Assembly: GCA_018623895.1 (NCBI GenBank)
Contig: JAAZUY010000034.1
Coordinates: 1-6,138 of the forward strand
From: a bacterium
GTDB taxonomy: Bacteria > Bacillota_I > Bacilli_A > Acholeplasmatales > Acholeplasmataceae
DNA: 6,138 nt
Direction of reading: 5' to 3'
In this document: piece by piece, positions 1 through 6,138 of the stretch
How the letters are laid out: every line of letters starts with the position of its first letter
Numbering within the stretch: position 1 is the first letter of the stretch
Position numbers and translations under genes: made by a program
Notes under the pieces: generated by a model
Database searches by the model: none
Seen by the model: only the letters and a program-made list of their open reading frames with translations
What the model was told of the DNA's origin: nothing

Positions 1-608
1 CTCTTCTTGGTTGGAGTCCACCTATTGAAGAAGAGATTTTATCCAAAGAGCAAATAATTAATTTTTTTGATGGAACTAGATTAGTTAAATCACCATCAAC
101 ATTTGATACGGATAAAATGAAATATATAAATCAACAATATCTGAAAAAAATTGAGCCAAAAGAATTTATTTTAATTGTAAAAAAATATTTAGACAAATCG
201 ATTTTGAAGAATATAACTGATTGGTGGCTTGTTGAATTTTCTAAACTTGTAAAAGATAGAATTGTCTCTTTTAGTGATATTCAAAAATTATACGATACTT
301 ATTTTCCGGTCAAATTTGATATTAGTCAAGAAAAAAATGAATATTTAAAAGAAAACAATAGTATAATAGTTTTAAAGGAACTTTTAGGTTTAATTGAAAG
401 TGATACAAAAGATCTAAGTCTAATAAATGAAATTATCAATGAAGTATCTAAGAAAACAAGTTTTAAAGGTAAAATATTGTTTAAATCGATTAGATTGGCA
501 ACCACTGGTGAAGAACATGGACCAAGTCTATCTCTCTTATTTCCTTTGATAGGTAAAGACAGTTTAATTATGAGGTTAAAAAAATCTATAGAAAGACTAG
601 AAAGTTAA
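1..608 (+). CDS. gltX: Glutamyl-tRNA synthetase, C-terminal part (5' end outside window)
   Basis: The frame is open from position 3, so the ATG at 117 is internal and not the start; 201 residues are present. GltX attaches glutamate to tRNA(Glu) in the cytoplasm using ATP. The window begins at the family's LLGWSP motif (positions 3-20), followed by the usual EEEIL, a KSPSTFD segment (about 93-113) and the K-M-K-Y-I-N-Q-Q-Y block that opens the anticodon-binding alpha-helical domain. Near the end are KGKILFKSIRLATTG (from 465) and EEHGPSL, then an IGKDSLIMRL helix, all matching the conserved GltX C-terminus. The catalytic Rossmann fold with its HIGH and KMSKS-type motifs must lie upstream. All three Trp codons are TGG. 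The stop TAA overlaps the next ATG by one base. Whether this copy is a discriminating or non-discriminating (Glu/Gln) enzyme cannot be told from this part. Identity is clear from motif order. Confidence 0.95.
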   Translation, partial: LLGWSPPIEEEILSKEQIINFFDGTRLVKSPSTFDTDKMKYINQQYLKKIEPKEFILIVKKYLDKSILKNITDWWLVEFSKLVKDRIVSFSDIQKLYDTYFPVKFDISQEKNEYLKENNSIIVLKELLGLIESDTKDLSLINEIINEVSKKTSFKGKILFKSIRLATTGEEHGPSLSLLFPLIGKDSLIMRLKKSIERLES

Positions 609-2146
609 TGAAAAAATTTATTAAATTAACGTTGTTGATTATATTCTTTTCCGTATTAATCGGCTGTGCTTCTCCAAAGAGAAAAGCAGAAGTTAGTTTT
701 GAGTTAGTTGAAGGGTCTCTTAAAAATGATACAGTTGCTTTGAATGTAATCTTCAGCGACCCAGACAACTACATTTCTGAAAAAATTTACATAAAACTTC
801 TTGATCAAGATGGAAATGAACTAGAGTCTAGAAATTACAATTCTATTGAAGACATCAGTTTACTTGTCTATAATGAGCTTTTATCTGAAACATCATATTT
901 AATTTTAGTAAGCACATCATTAAATGGAGATGAAATTGTTCTAAATTCATATACATTTACAACAAAAAAAGACTCAAACATAAAGATTTATGATGCTGAA
1001 GACTTTCTTCAAATGAGCCAAGATAGAAATGGAAACTATATTTTAATGAATGATATTGACTTTTCAGGTGTTCAATTTACTTCACCCTTTACATCAGCCT
1101 TTAATGGGACTTTTAACGGTCAAGGTTATACACTGAAAAACATTGAAATGACTACGTCATATTTATATAATGGTGTTTTTGGTTATGTTGCTTCTGGAAC
1201 TATAAGAGACTTAAAATTAGAAAACATTTCTATTGGAACTAATGAGGATCCTGTAATAACATCTTCTTCAACAAAGACCGCAATATTGGTTGGATATCAA
1301 TCGACTAGTTTAAGTACAATAGAAAATATAACAATAACATCCTCTCAGATATATTTAGAATCACTATCACAGACGTTTATATATTCGGGAATTATAGCTG
1401 GAGAGTCTAGAGGTTTAATTCGAGATATAGAAGTAATTGATTCCTATGTTTATTTAAAATCATCATCAAATGCTGTCGTAAAATTAGGCGGAGCCGTAGG
1501 GTACATTAATGAGTCAAGCGAAATCTATGATGTAAAAATAGACTCAAAAATTGATTTCCAACTTGATTCTGAAATATCAAATCGAGATAATCATGATTTT
1601 AATATATATATCGGTGGTATATCTGGAGATGTAGAACCAGCTCTTAAAAAATCAAGTTCGATTTCTGGAATATATTTAACAAGTGAAATCAATGTTCTTT
1701 CTCTAAATTTTAATTACGATGAAACAGATTATGGAACTCATACAGTATTAATAGGTGGAATTTTTGGATCGATAGATAGAAATTTTGATAATATATACTC
1801 TGTTTCTGACATAGAGTTTAATTATAATTCAGAAAATAAGGATAATACAGTTAAAGAATATATTAGTGTTTCAGCTATTGCAGTATCAGTAAACACATAT
1901 AATGAAATCTCTAACGTTTTGGTTTATTCTTCTAGCATCAATATTCAGTTAACTTTTGAAGCCGATATAGAAGTATCAGAATATGTAATAAATTCGCCTT
2001 TAAAAAGACACGAGTTTTTCACATTTCAAGGGTCCTCAATTCTTATTGATGGGATTGAGAAGAAAGAAGATCTATTAATGAAAATAAACTCTTTAGATGG
2101 GTTCTTTACCAATGATTTTATTGTTCAGTTAATAAATTTAGATTAA
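608..2146 (+). CDS. Secreted lipoprotein with GLUG-like beta-helix repeats
   Basis: The 512-residue product begins with a lipoprotein signal peptide: MKKFIK, a hydrophobic stretch (residues 7-18) and a lipobox L17-I18-G19-C20. C20 is the only cysteine in the protein, as expected for lipid anchoring after signal peptidase II cleavage. Residues about 27-121 look like an Ig/fibronectin-III-like beta domain. From about 124 a predicted right-handed beta-helix begins with NYILMNDIDF and AFNGTFNGQGYTLKNI (143-179), the sequence that typically precedes GLUG motifs in bacterial surface proteins. Glycine-rich turns recur near residues 189 (GVFGY), 227 (LVGY), 261 (GIIAG), 294 (GGAVG), 336 (GGISG) and 383 (GGIFG), roughly 32-47 residues apart. 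The protein is rich in Ser, Asn, Ile and acidic residues and has no Trp. The C-terminal ~60 residues look different and end without a sortase or membrane anchor. The start overlaps the gltX stop (TAATG) with only a weak AGAAAG upstream, so coupling is likely. The ligand is unknown; a surface adhesin or binding role is an inference. No catalytic motif is visible. Confidence 0.85.
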   Translation: MKKFIKLTLLIIFFSVLIGCASPKRKAEVSFELVEGSLKNDTVALNVIFSDPDNYISEKIYIKLLDQDGNELESRNYNSIEDISLLVYNELLSETSYLILVSTSLNGDEIVLNSYTFTTKKDSNIKIYDAEDFLQMSQDRNGNYILMNDIDFSGVQFTSPFTSAFNGTFNGQGYTLKNIEMTTSYLYNGVFGYVASGTIRDLKLENISIGTNEDPVITSSSTKTAILVGYQSTSLSTIENITITSSQIYLESLSQTFIYSGIIAGESRGLIRDIEVIDSYVYLKSSSNAVVKLGGAVGYINESSEIYDVKIDSKIDFQLDSEISNRDNHDFNIYIGGISGDVEPALKKSSSISGIYLTSEINVLSLNFNYDETDYGTHTVLIGGIFGSIDRNFDNIYSVSDIEFNYNSENKDNTVKEYISVSAIAVSVNTYNEISNVLVYSSSINIQLTFEADIEVSEYVINSPLKRHEFFTFQGSSILIDGIEKKEDLLMKINSLDGFFTNDFIVQLINLD

Positions 2147-2150
2147 GGAT
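2145..2150 (+). promoter_or_regulatory. Ribosome binding site of the DUF2779 gene
   Basis: AAGGAT lies 5 nt before the ATG at 2156 and overlaps the stop of the lipoprotein gene. It supports this start, and the 9-nt gap leaves no room for a separate promoter between the two genes. Confidence 0.7.
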
Positions 2151-2155
2151 ATTCA

Positions 2156-3991
2156 ATGAATATTTCAAAAACATTATTTGTTAATTTAATAAGATGTGAA
2201 AGGTATTCAGGTTTACATGAAACATTGAATTTTCATGAACGAGCAATAATAAGTTTTGAAGACGATGAAAGTTTAAAAGAGATACAAAGCCAATTAAATG
2301 AAGAAAAAAAATTAGCTCTACTTGAGAACATGAAAATGTTTGAAATAGATGAAGATCCAGCAAAGCAAGACCTATCTTTGAAAACAGAAAAGCTTATGGA
2401 AATTTATAATCAAATTGAGTTATTAGCTGGAAAAAAAATTCAAAAAAAGTATGACGGAAAAGTAATTTATGGAAAAGGTTTAAAGAATCAAAAAAAAATT
2501 TCCCACAAAATAGAAGGATATAATTTCTTCACATTTGTAGATGCTTTTTATGAGTCAGAAAAGTCTGTGAACATTCACGAAGTTAAAGCAACCACAAGCA
2601 ATAAATTTTTAGATATAGAATACAAAAACAAAAATGGAAAAAAAGAAAAAATGTTTAAAAAGAAAGGTGATTCAAGCCTTTGTTTTAATATTTTACCAAA
2701 ATCTGAAATAACAGAAAGCTACAAAAAAAAGTTAAATAAATTAACTGATAAATTTTCAAAAATAGGAAGGTATATTTATGATTTAGCTTTTCAATATTGT
2801 CTTTATTCAATGAAAAAAGATAGTAAAGAAAAAGAAATTAGAGCATATTTAAATGTTCTTAATTCAAGATTTGTCTTCTCGGGCGATTACATTAATAGTT
2901 TACCTAAATATTCAGATGATATTATATTTGAAGTTGAATTAACAGAATTAATGGATTATATGATGCCAAATATAAGACAAGATTTCTTAAAAGTAATTGA
3001 AAGAGTTAACAACAATAATGCAAGTCCAGTTAAACTAGGTCGTCATTGCATGAAAAATGACCATAGAGAATGTAAATTTTATAAAATATGTCACAAAGAG
3101 ATCCCAGAAAAAAATAGCATTTTCACTTTAATTGATAGACACCATGGATTTAAAAACAAAAGTGGAGAAAAAAAAAGTGTTTATGATTTTATCAACGAAG
3201 GTATAAGTTCTGCATTAGAAATTCCTGATCAATTTGTTCAAAGAGAAAGAAATAGAGTTCAAATTGAAGTAATGAAAACTAAAACTAAATACTTTGATAA
3301 AAATAGAATAAGAAAATATATTGATAACTTAAAATATCCAATTTACCACTTAGATTTTGAAAGCTTTCCTTCACCGTTACCTCGTTTCAAAGGTGAGAAA
3401 CCATATGACCAATCAGTATTTCAATTTTCAATACATATAGAAAAAACTCCTGGCAATTGTGATATTCTACTGGATCATAAAGGATATTTGGCTACGAATC
3501 ACCATGATCACAGAGAAGACCTTGTAAAAGAATTATGTAATATAATTAGGAAAGATCAAGGCTCGGTAATGGTTTATCACAAACAATTTGAAGAAAAACG
3601 AATAAAGGAATTTATGAATTATTTCCCTTCGTACAGTGATAAATTGAAAGATATTTTAAATAGAATTGTTGATCTGAAATTATTTTTGAAAGGTAATATA
3701 GAACTGGAATCAAAAATGGGCTTTCAAGAAAAAAAATTATTTAATTTTTATTCGCCTGGATTGGAGGGATCTTTTTCAATAAAAAAAATTCTTCCTGAAT
3801 TTACAGATTTATCGTATGAAAATTTAGAAATAAAAAATGGATCAGAGGCATTTATAAAATACTTAGAATTTGAAAATATGAACGATAAAGAGAAAAAAGT
3901 TACTGAAAAAAACTTAATAGAGTATTGTAGACAAGACACTTACGCTATGCATATGATACTGAAGAATTTGAGAGGGATCGTTTATGATTAA
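2156..3991 (+). CDS. DUF2779 protein: Cas4-like nuclease domain plus DEDD exonuclease domain
   Basis: The 611-residue product shows two nuclease-like parts. The first (about 1-315) resembles Cas4/RecB-type PD-(D/E)XK nucleases: D129 in VDAF, E142-V-K144 twelve residues on, and a Q213 motif (LAFQY). Four cysteines fit a 4Fe-4S site of the Cas4/AddB type: C14 near the N-terminus, then C298-x7-C306-x5-C312. The second part (about 395-605) matches DUF2779, an RNase H-like 3'-5' exonuclease fold: HLDFESF (D400, E402), VYHKQFEE (E479 at the second motif), VDLKLF (D506), the GSFSIKKILP segment and YCRQDT (D594). The family is known from many bacteria including Mollicutes, but I know of no established function; DNA repair or nucleic-acid turnover in the cytoplasm is inference. 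It has no Trp and no signal peptide. Two A9 tracts (2490-2498, 3168-3176) lie in the coding sequence. It overlaps cysS by 8 nt. All signature residues are present, so it looks intact. Confidence 0.85.
   Translation: MNISKTLFVNLIRCERYSGLHETLNFHERAIISFEDDESLKEIQSQLNEEKKLALLENMKMFEIDEDPAKQDLSLKTEKLMEIYNQIELLAGKKIQKKYDGKVIYGKGLKNQKKISHKIEGYNFFTFVDAFYESEKSVNIHEVKATTSNKFLDIEYKNKNGKKEKMFKKKGDSSLCFNILPKSEITESYKKKLNKLTDKFSKIGRYIYDLAFQYCLYSMKKDSKEKEIRAYLNVLNSRFVFSGDYINSLPKYSDDIIFEVELTELMDYMMPNIRQDFLKVIERVNNNNASPVKLGRHCMKNDHRECKFYKICHKEIPEKNSIFTLIDRHHGFKNKSGEKKSVYDFINEGISSALEIPDQFVQRERNRVQIEVMKTKTKYFDKNRIRKYIDNLKYPIYHLDFESFPSPLPRFKGEKPYDQSVFQFSIHIEKTPGNCDILLDHKGYLATNHHDHREDLVKELCNIIRKDQGSVMVYHKQFEEKRIKEFMNYFPSYSDKLKDILNRIVDLKLFLKGNIELESKMGFQEKKLFNFYSPGLEGSFSIKKILPEFTDLSYENLEIKNGSEAFIKYLEFENMNDKEKKVTEKNLIEYCRQDTYAMHMILKNLRGIVYD
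3970..3976 (+). promoter_or_regulatory. Ribosome binding site of cysS
   Basis: GAGAGGG sits 7 nt before the ATG at 3984, inside the end of the DUF2779 gene. It fixes the cysS start, which lies 8 nt upstream of the end of the preceding gene, and suggests reinitiation or coupled translation. Confidence 0.75.
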
Positions 3992-5279
3992 AAAAATCCA
4001 GATTTACAATCCAAAGAATAGAAAATTAGAGGAATTTAACTCAATTGAAGAGAATAAAATTAATATTTATGTTTGTGGCCCAACTGTGTACGATCATATA
4101 CACTTAGGAAATGCAAGACCAATAATATTTTTTGATTTTGTCAAAAAATTTTTTGAGGATTTGAATTACGAGGTAAATCTTGTAAGCAATATAACTGATA
4201 TAGACGATAAAATAATTAATCGATCAATAGAGGAACAAATAACCGAAAAAGAAATATCCGAAAAATATACAAAGGAGTATCTAAATTCTCTTGATTATCT
4301 TAGATGTAGAAGGCCCGACTTAATACCAAAAGCAACAGACTACGTTGATAGTATGATAAACTTCATCCAAGAATTAAAAACAAATAATTATGTATATGAA
4401 ACTAAACAAGGATTATATTTTAGGATTAACTCTGTTGATTATGGGGTTTTATCAAATCAAAAAGTTGACAGATTAATTTCGAAAAAAAATCAGGATTTTG
4501 AAAAAGAAAATGAACAGGATTTTTCTGTTTGGAAAAAAACAGAGTTAGGTTTAAAATTTGATTCTCCATGGGGAGAAGGAAGGCCTGGATGGCATACAGA
4601 ATGTGCTGTAATGAATCATAAAATTTTTAATGGACAATTGGATATTCACGGGGGAGGAAACGACTTAAAATTTCCTCACCATGAAAATGAAATAGCTCTT
4701 ATTAAAGCTTTTACTGGAAAAAAATTATCGAATTATTGGATTCACAATGGTAGACTGGATTTCAATAATGTAAAGATGAGTAAATCGAAAAAAAATTTTG
4801 TGAGAGTCGCTGATTTGCCAAAAGAAAAAGTGGATGCATTTAAATTTTTGATACTATCTCATCATTATCGAAGTCCTATTAATTATAGTGAGAAACTATT
4901 AAATGAATATGATAAAATTTTACAGAATATTTCAAAAAAAATTAGATTTGCAACTTTAAAAATATCAAAAAAAAGAGATAAATTTTTGAAAAAATTTGAT
5001 AAGGCTCCTGTTTTAGATATGATTTGCAAAGATTTTGACACACCAAATATAGTAACAAGAGTTTATAATATCATAAAAAAAATTGATATAGAAGAAAATT
5101 ATTTTTCAGTATTCCATGAGTTGATTTGGATTTTTCATCTGTTCGGTATTAGAATAAATACTGAGGTACCTAGAAAAGATATCAGCATCTATGAAGAGTG
5201 GGTAGAAGCAAGAGAAAAAAAAGATTATGAAACTGCAGATAGACTAAGAAATAAACTTATGGGAAAAGGCTATCTATAG
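3984..5279 (+). CDS. cysS: Cysteinyl-tRNA synthetase, short C-terminus
   Basis: CysS charges tRNA(Cys) with cysteine through a cysteinyl-adenylate, in the cytoplasm; it is a class I synthetase with a catalytic zinc. Visible hallmarks: CGPTVYDHIHLGNARP near the N-terminus (C31, HIGH-type HLGN at 40-43), NITDIDDKI, GRPGWHTEC (C207), HGGGNDLKFPHHENE (H232, E236) and KMSKS at 264-268. C31, C207, H232 and E236 are the four zinc ligands by comparison with the E. coli enzyme. The C-terminal helical domain keeps a DFDTPN motif (350-355) and the AREKKDYETADRLRNKL helix. The protein ends at GYL (431 residues). Many relatives are about 440-470 residues and continue with a D-T-x-x-G-T-x-W tail, which is missing here and is not visible in any frame after the stop. 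The start is backed by a good ribosome binding site and by alignment of the N-terminal strand. All six Trp codons are TGG; the stop is TAG. It is the last gene of the presumed operon. Confidence 0.97.
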   Translation: MIKKIQIYNPKNRKLEEFNSIEENKINIYVCGPTVYDHIHLGNARPIIFFDFVKKFFEDLNYEVNLVSNITDIDDKIINRSIEEQITEKEISEKYTKEYLNSLDYLRCRRPDLIPKATDYVDSMINFIQELKTNNYVYETKQGLYFRINSVDYGVLSNQKVDRLISKKNQDFEKENEQDFSVWKKTELGLKFDSPWGEGRPGWHTECAVMNHKIFNGQLDIHGGGNDLKFPHHENEIALIKAFTGKKLSNYWIHNGRLDFNNVKMSKSKKNFVRVADLPKEKVDAFKFLILSHHYRSPINYSEKLLNEYDKILQNISKKIRFATLKISKKRDKFLKKFDKAPVLDMICKDFDTPNIVTRVYNIIKKIDIEENYFSVFHELIWIFHLFGIRINTEVPRKDISIYEEWVEAREKKDYETADRLRNKLMGKGYL

Positions 5280-5281
5280 TC

Positions 5282-5310
5282 TTTTATCTTAATTTAAAGT
5301 ATGTTATAAT
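5282..5310 (+). promoter_or_regulatory. Extended -10 sigma-A-type promoter for the P-type ATPase gene
   Basis: TATAAT at 5305-5310 is preceded by TG at 5302-5303, giving TGTTATAAT, a perfect extended -10. A TTTTAT at 5282-5287, 17 nt upstream, is a poor -35, which an extended -10 can make up for. Transcription would start near 5317, leaving a 5' leader of about 25 nt with no room for a riboswitch. No clear operator dyad is seen, apart from two TTATAA copies (5304-5309 and 5315-5320). Confidence 0.65.
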
Positions 5311-5327
5311 GAATTTATAATTTTAGT

Positions 5328-5332
5328 GAGGT
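5328..5332 (+). promoter_or_regulatory. Ribosome binding site of the P-type ATPase gene
   Basis: GAGGT lies 9 nt before the ATG at 5342. No other purine-rich site of this strength precedes a later ATG in the frame, so it supports this start and therefore the long N-terminal extension of the protein. Confidence 0.7.
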
Positions 5333-5341
5333 AAGTATTTA

Positions 5342-6138
5342 ATGGCACACGCAACAACTAAAGAGAATAAAATTTCAAAAGAAGACTCAATAAAGAAAAA
5401 AGGTCCTAAGGTAATTATTAAAGAAGATTTGATAAAGATGGATAGAAACCCTTTGACTTTAGGAAACAAATCATTTTCTAAGAGAATAGATTATGAAACG
5501 GCAGATGCAATTCAATCTGAAGACGATATTGTAGTTGAAAGATACAATCCAGACGTAAAGAAGGGGCTTTCTAATAAGGATGTCGAAGCAAGGTTGTTGG
5601 CAGGATTAAAAAATTCTGTTGATCAAGGGAGTTCTAAAAGTTTATCAAGTATTATCTTTTCAAATTTATTCACATTTTTTAATTTTTTAAATTTTTCTAT
5701 TGCGGTTTGGCTTTTAACAGCTGGAGCAAGTTTTGCTAACTTCTTTTTCTTGGGTGCTGTAACAGCAAATTTAATCATTGGTATAATTCAGGAATATAGA
5801 GCGAAGAAGACTATCGACAAACTATCTCTTTTAGCTGCGCCAACTGGTCACGTAATCAGAGATAAAACAGAGTATGAAATATCTGTTTCAAACGTTGTTA
5901 TTGATGATATTTTATATCTTAACTCTGGAAAACAGATTGCTGCTGATTGTGTTATTAGAGAAGGTATAATTGAAGTAAATGAATCACTCTTGACTGGAGA
6001 ATCAGATCCAATACTAAAGAAACAAGGTGATACATTATACTCAGGAAGTTTTGTTGTTTCTGGCTCAGGATATGCACAAGTTACAGCCATAGGTAAGGAT
6101 GTTTATTTACAAAAATTAACAGAACAGGCAAAAAAATA
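5342..6138 (+). CDS. P-type cation-transporting ATPase, N-terminal part (CtpE-like; 3' end outside window)
   Basis: The first 265 residues are present and the frame is open at the window end. P-type ATPases pump cations across the membrane using an aspartyl-phosphate intermediate. Visible parts: a cation-ATPase N-terminal motif GLSNKDVEARL (75-85), a first hydrophobic pair (about 104-127 and 130-150) followed by IIQEYRAKKTID, then the actuator domain with the SLLTGES loop (T218-G219-E220-S221) and GSFVVSGSG (235-243). SLLTGESDP together with GSFVVSGSG recalls the CtpE group, for which calcium uptake has been reported in mycobacteria; substrate assignment here is inference. The phosphorylation motif DKTGT and the nucleotide-binding domain must lie beyond the window. 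Residues 1-74 form a Lys/Glu/Asp-rich hydrophilic extension with no metal-binding CxxC, so this is not a typical heavy-metal type. The gene has its own extended -10 promoter, separate from the gltX-cysS unit. Confidence 0.9.
   Translation, partial: MAHATTKENKISKEDSIKKKGPKVIIKEDLIKMDRNPLTLGNKSFSKRIDYETADAIQSEDDIVVERYNPDVKKGLSNKDVEARLLAGLKNSVDQGSSKSLSSIIFSNLFTFFNFLNFSIAVWLLTAGASFANFFFLGAVTANLIIGIIQEYRAKKTIDKLSLLAAPTGHVIRDKTEYEISVSNVVIDDILYLNSGKQIAADCVIREGIIEVNESLLTGESDPILKKQGDTLYSGSFVVSGSGYAQVTAIGKDVYLQKLTEQAKK

Larger units (their letters stand above)
1..5279 (+). other. Probable transcription unit gltX - lipoprotein - DUF2779 nuclease - cysS
   Basis: Four same-strand genes are joined by a 1-nt overlap (608), a 9-nt gap (2147-2155) and an 8-nt overlap (3984-3991). 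There is no space for terminators or a dedicated promoter between them, so the distal genes should be read from a promoter upstream of the window. In many Firmicutes gltX and cysS form one operon with cysE between them; the pairing is retained here but the middle genes differ. Internal promoters inside coding sequence cannot be ruled out in DNA this AT-rich. Confidence 0.75.

Noticed and set aside
117..608. A 163-residue gene starting at the ATG at 117
   Set aside because: The same frame is open back to position 3 and encodes the GltX LLGWSP and KSPSTFD motifs, so this ATG is an internal methionine of gltX.
2181..2363. Short minus-strand open frames (also 586-768, 3748-3939 and 5848-6090)
   Set aside because: They lie antisense inside genes with clear homology, show no recognisable domain and are expected by chance opposite AT-rich coding DNA.
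2156..3991. A CRISPR-Cas system, because of the Cas4-like domain
   Set aside because: There are no direct repeats with spacers and no other cas-like genes in the window, and the C-terminal half matches DUF2779 instead. Cas4-like nuclease parts are widespread outside CRISPR loci.
5304..5320. TTATAA-TGAAT-TTATAA as a transcription terminator after cysS
   Set aside because: The stem is only six A/T pairs, contains no G/C, overlaps the -10 element and is not followed by a proper U-tract.
1..6138. Mycoplasma-type code with TGA as tryptophan
   Set aside because: All ten Trp codons are TGG, including those at conserved positions such as LGWSP and GWHTEC, and no in-frame TGA occurs in any gene.
5342..6138. 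Heavy-metal (copper/zinc) P1B ATPase
   Set aside because: There is no CxxC metal-binding domain in the N-terminus, and the GLSNKDVEARL motif plus the SLLTGESDP/GSFVVSGSG pair fit the CtpE-like cation group better. The CPC-type motif region lies outside the window, so this is not fully excluded.

Overview
The window is very AT-rich, gene-dense DNA with every supported gene on the + strand. The most likely source is a low-GC Firmicutes/Mollicutes-type bacterium that uses the standard genetic code. All ten tryptophans I can assign (three in GltX, six in CysS, one in the ATPase) are TGG, none of the reading frames contains an in-frame TGA, and the four complete stops are TAA or TAG. This argues against the TGA=Trp code of Mycoplasma/Spiroplasma and fits the Acholeplasma/Izemoplasma/Haloplasma side of that group. 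That placement is inference from composition, code and gene content, not from a marker tree.

Positions 1-5279 look like one tightly packed transcription unit: the 3' end of gltX (glutamyl-tRNA synthetase), a 512-residue lipoprotein with a predicted beta-helix of GLUG-like repeats, a 611-residue two-domain nuclease-like protein (Cas4-like PD-(D/E)XK part with four candidate Fe-S cysteines, then a DUF2779 RNase H-like DEDD exonuclease part), and cysS (cysteinyl-tRNA synthetase). The junctions are a 1-nt stop/start overlap, a 9-nt gap and an 8-nt overlap, so translational coupling is likely. In many Firmicutes gltX and cysS are neighbours with cysE between them. Here the cysE position is taken by the lipoprotein and the nuclease.

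Positions 5280-5341 are the only real intergenic gap. It has no convincing terminator, a perfect extended -10 element (TGTTATAAT) and a GAGG-type ribosome binding site. A new gene starts at 5342: the N-terminal 265 residues of a P-type cation-transporting ATPase, probably of the CtpE-like kind, which runs off the window. It has an unusual charged N-terminal extension of about 74 residues.

The two synthetases charge tRNA in the cytoplasm. The lipoprotein should be anchored on the outer face of the membrane, and the ATPase in the membrane. Nothing in the sequence ties the nuclease to translation beyond co-transcription; its role is unknown and it is the most interesting item here.
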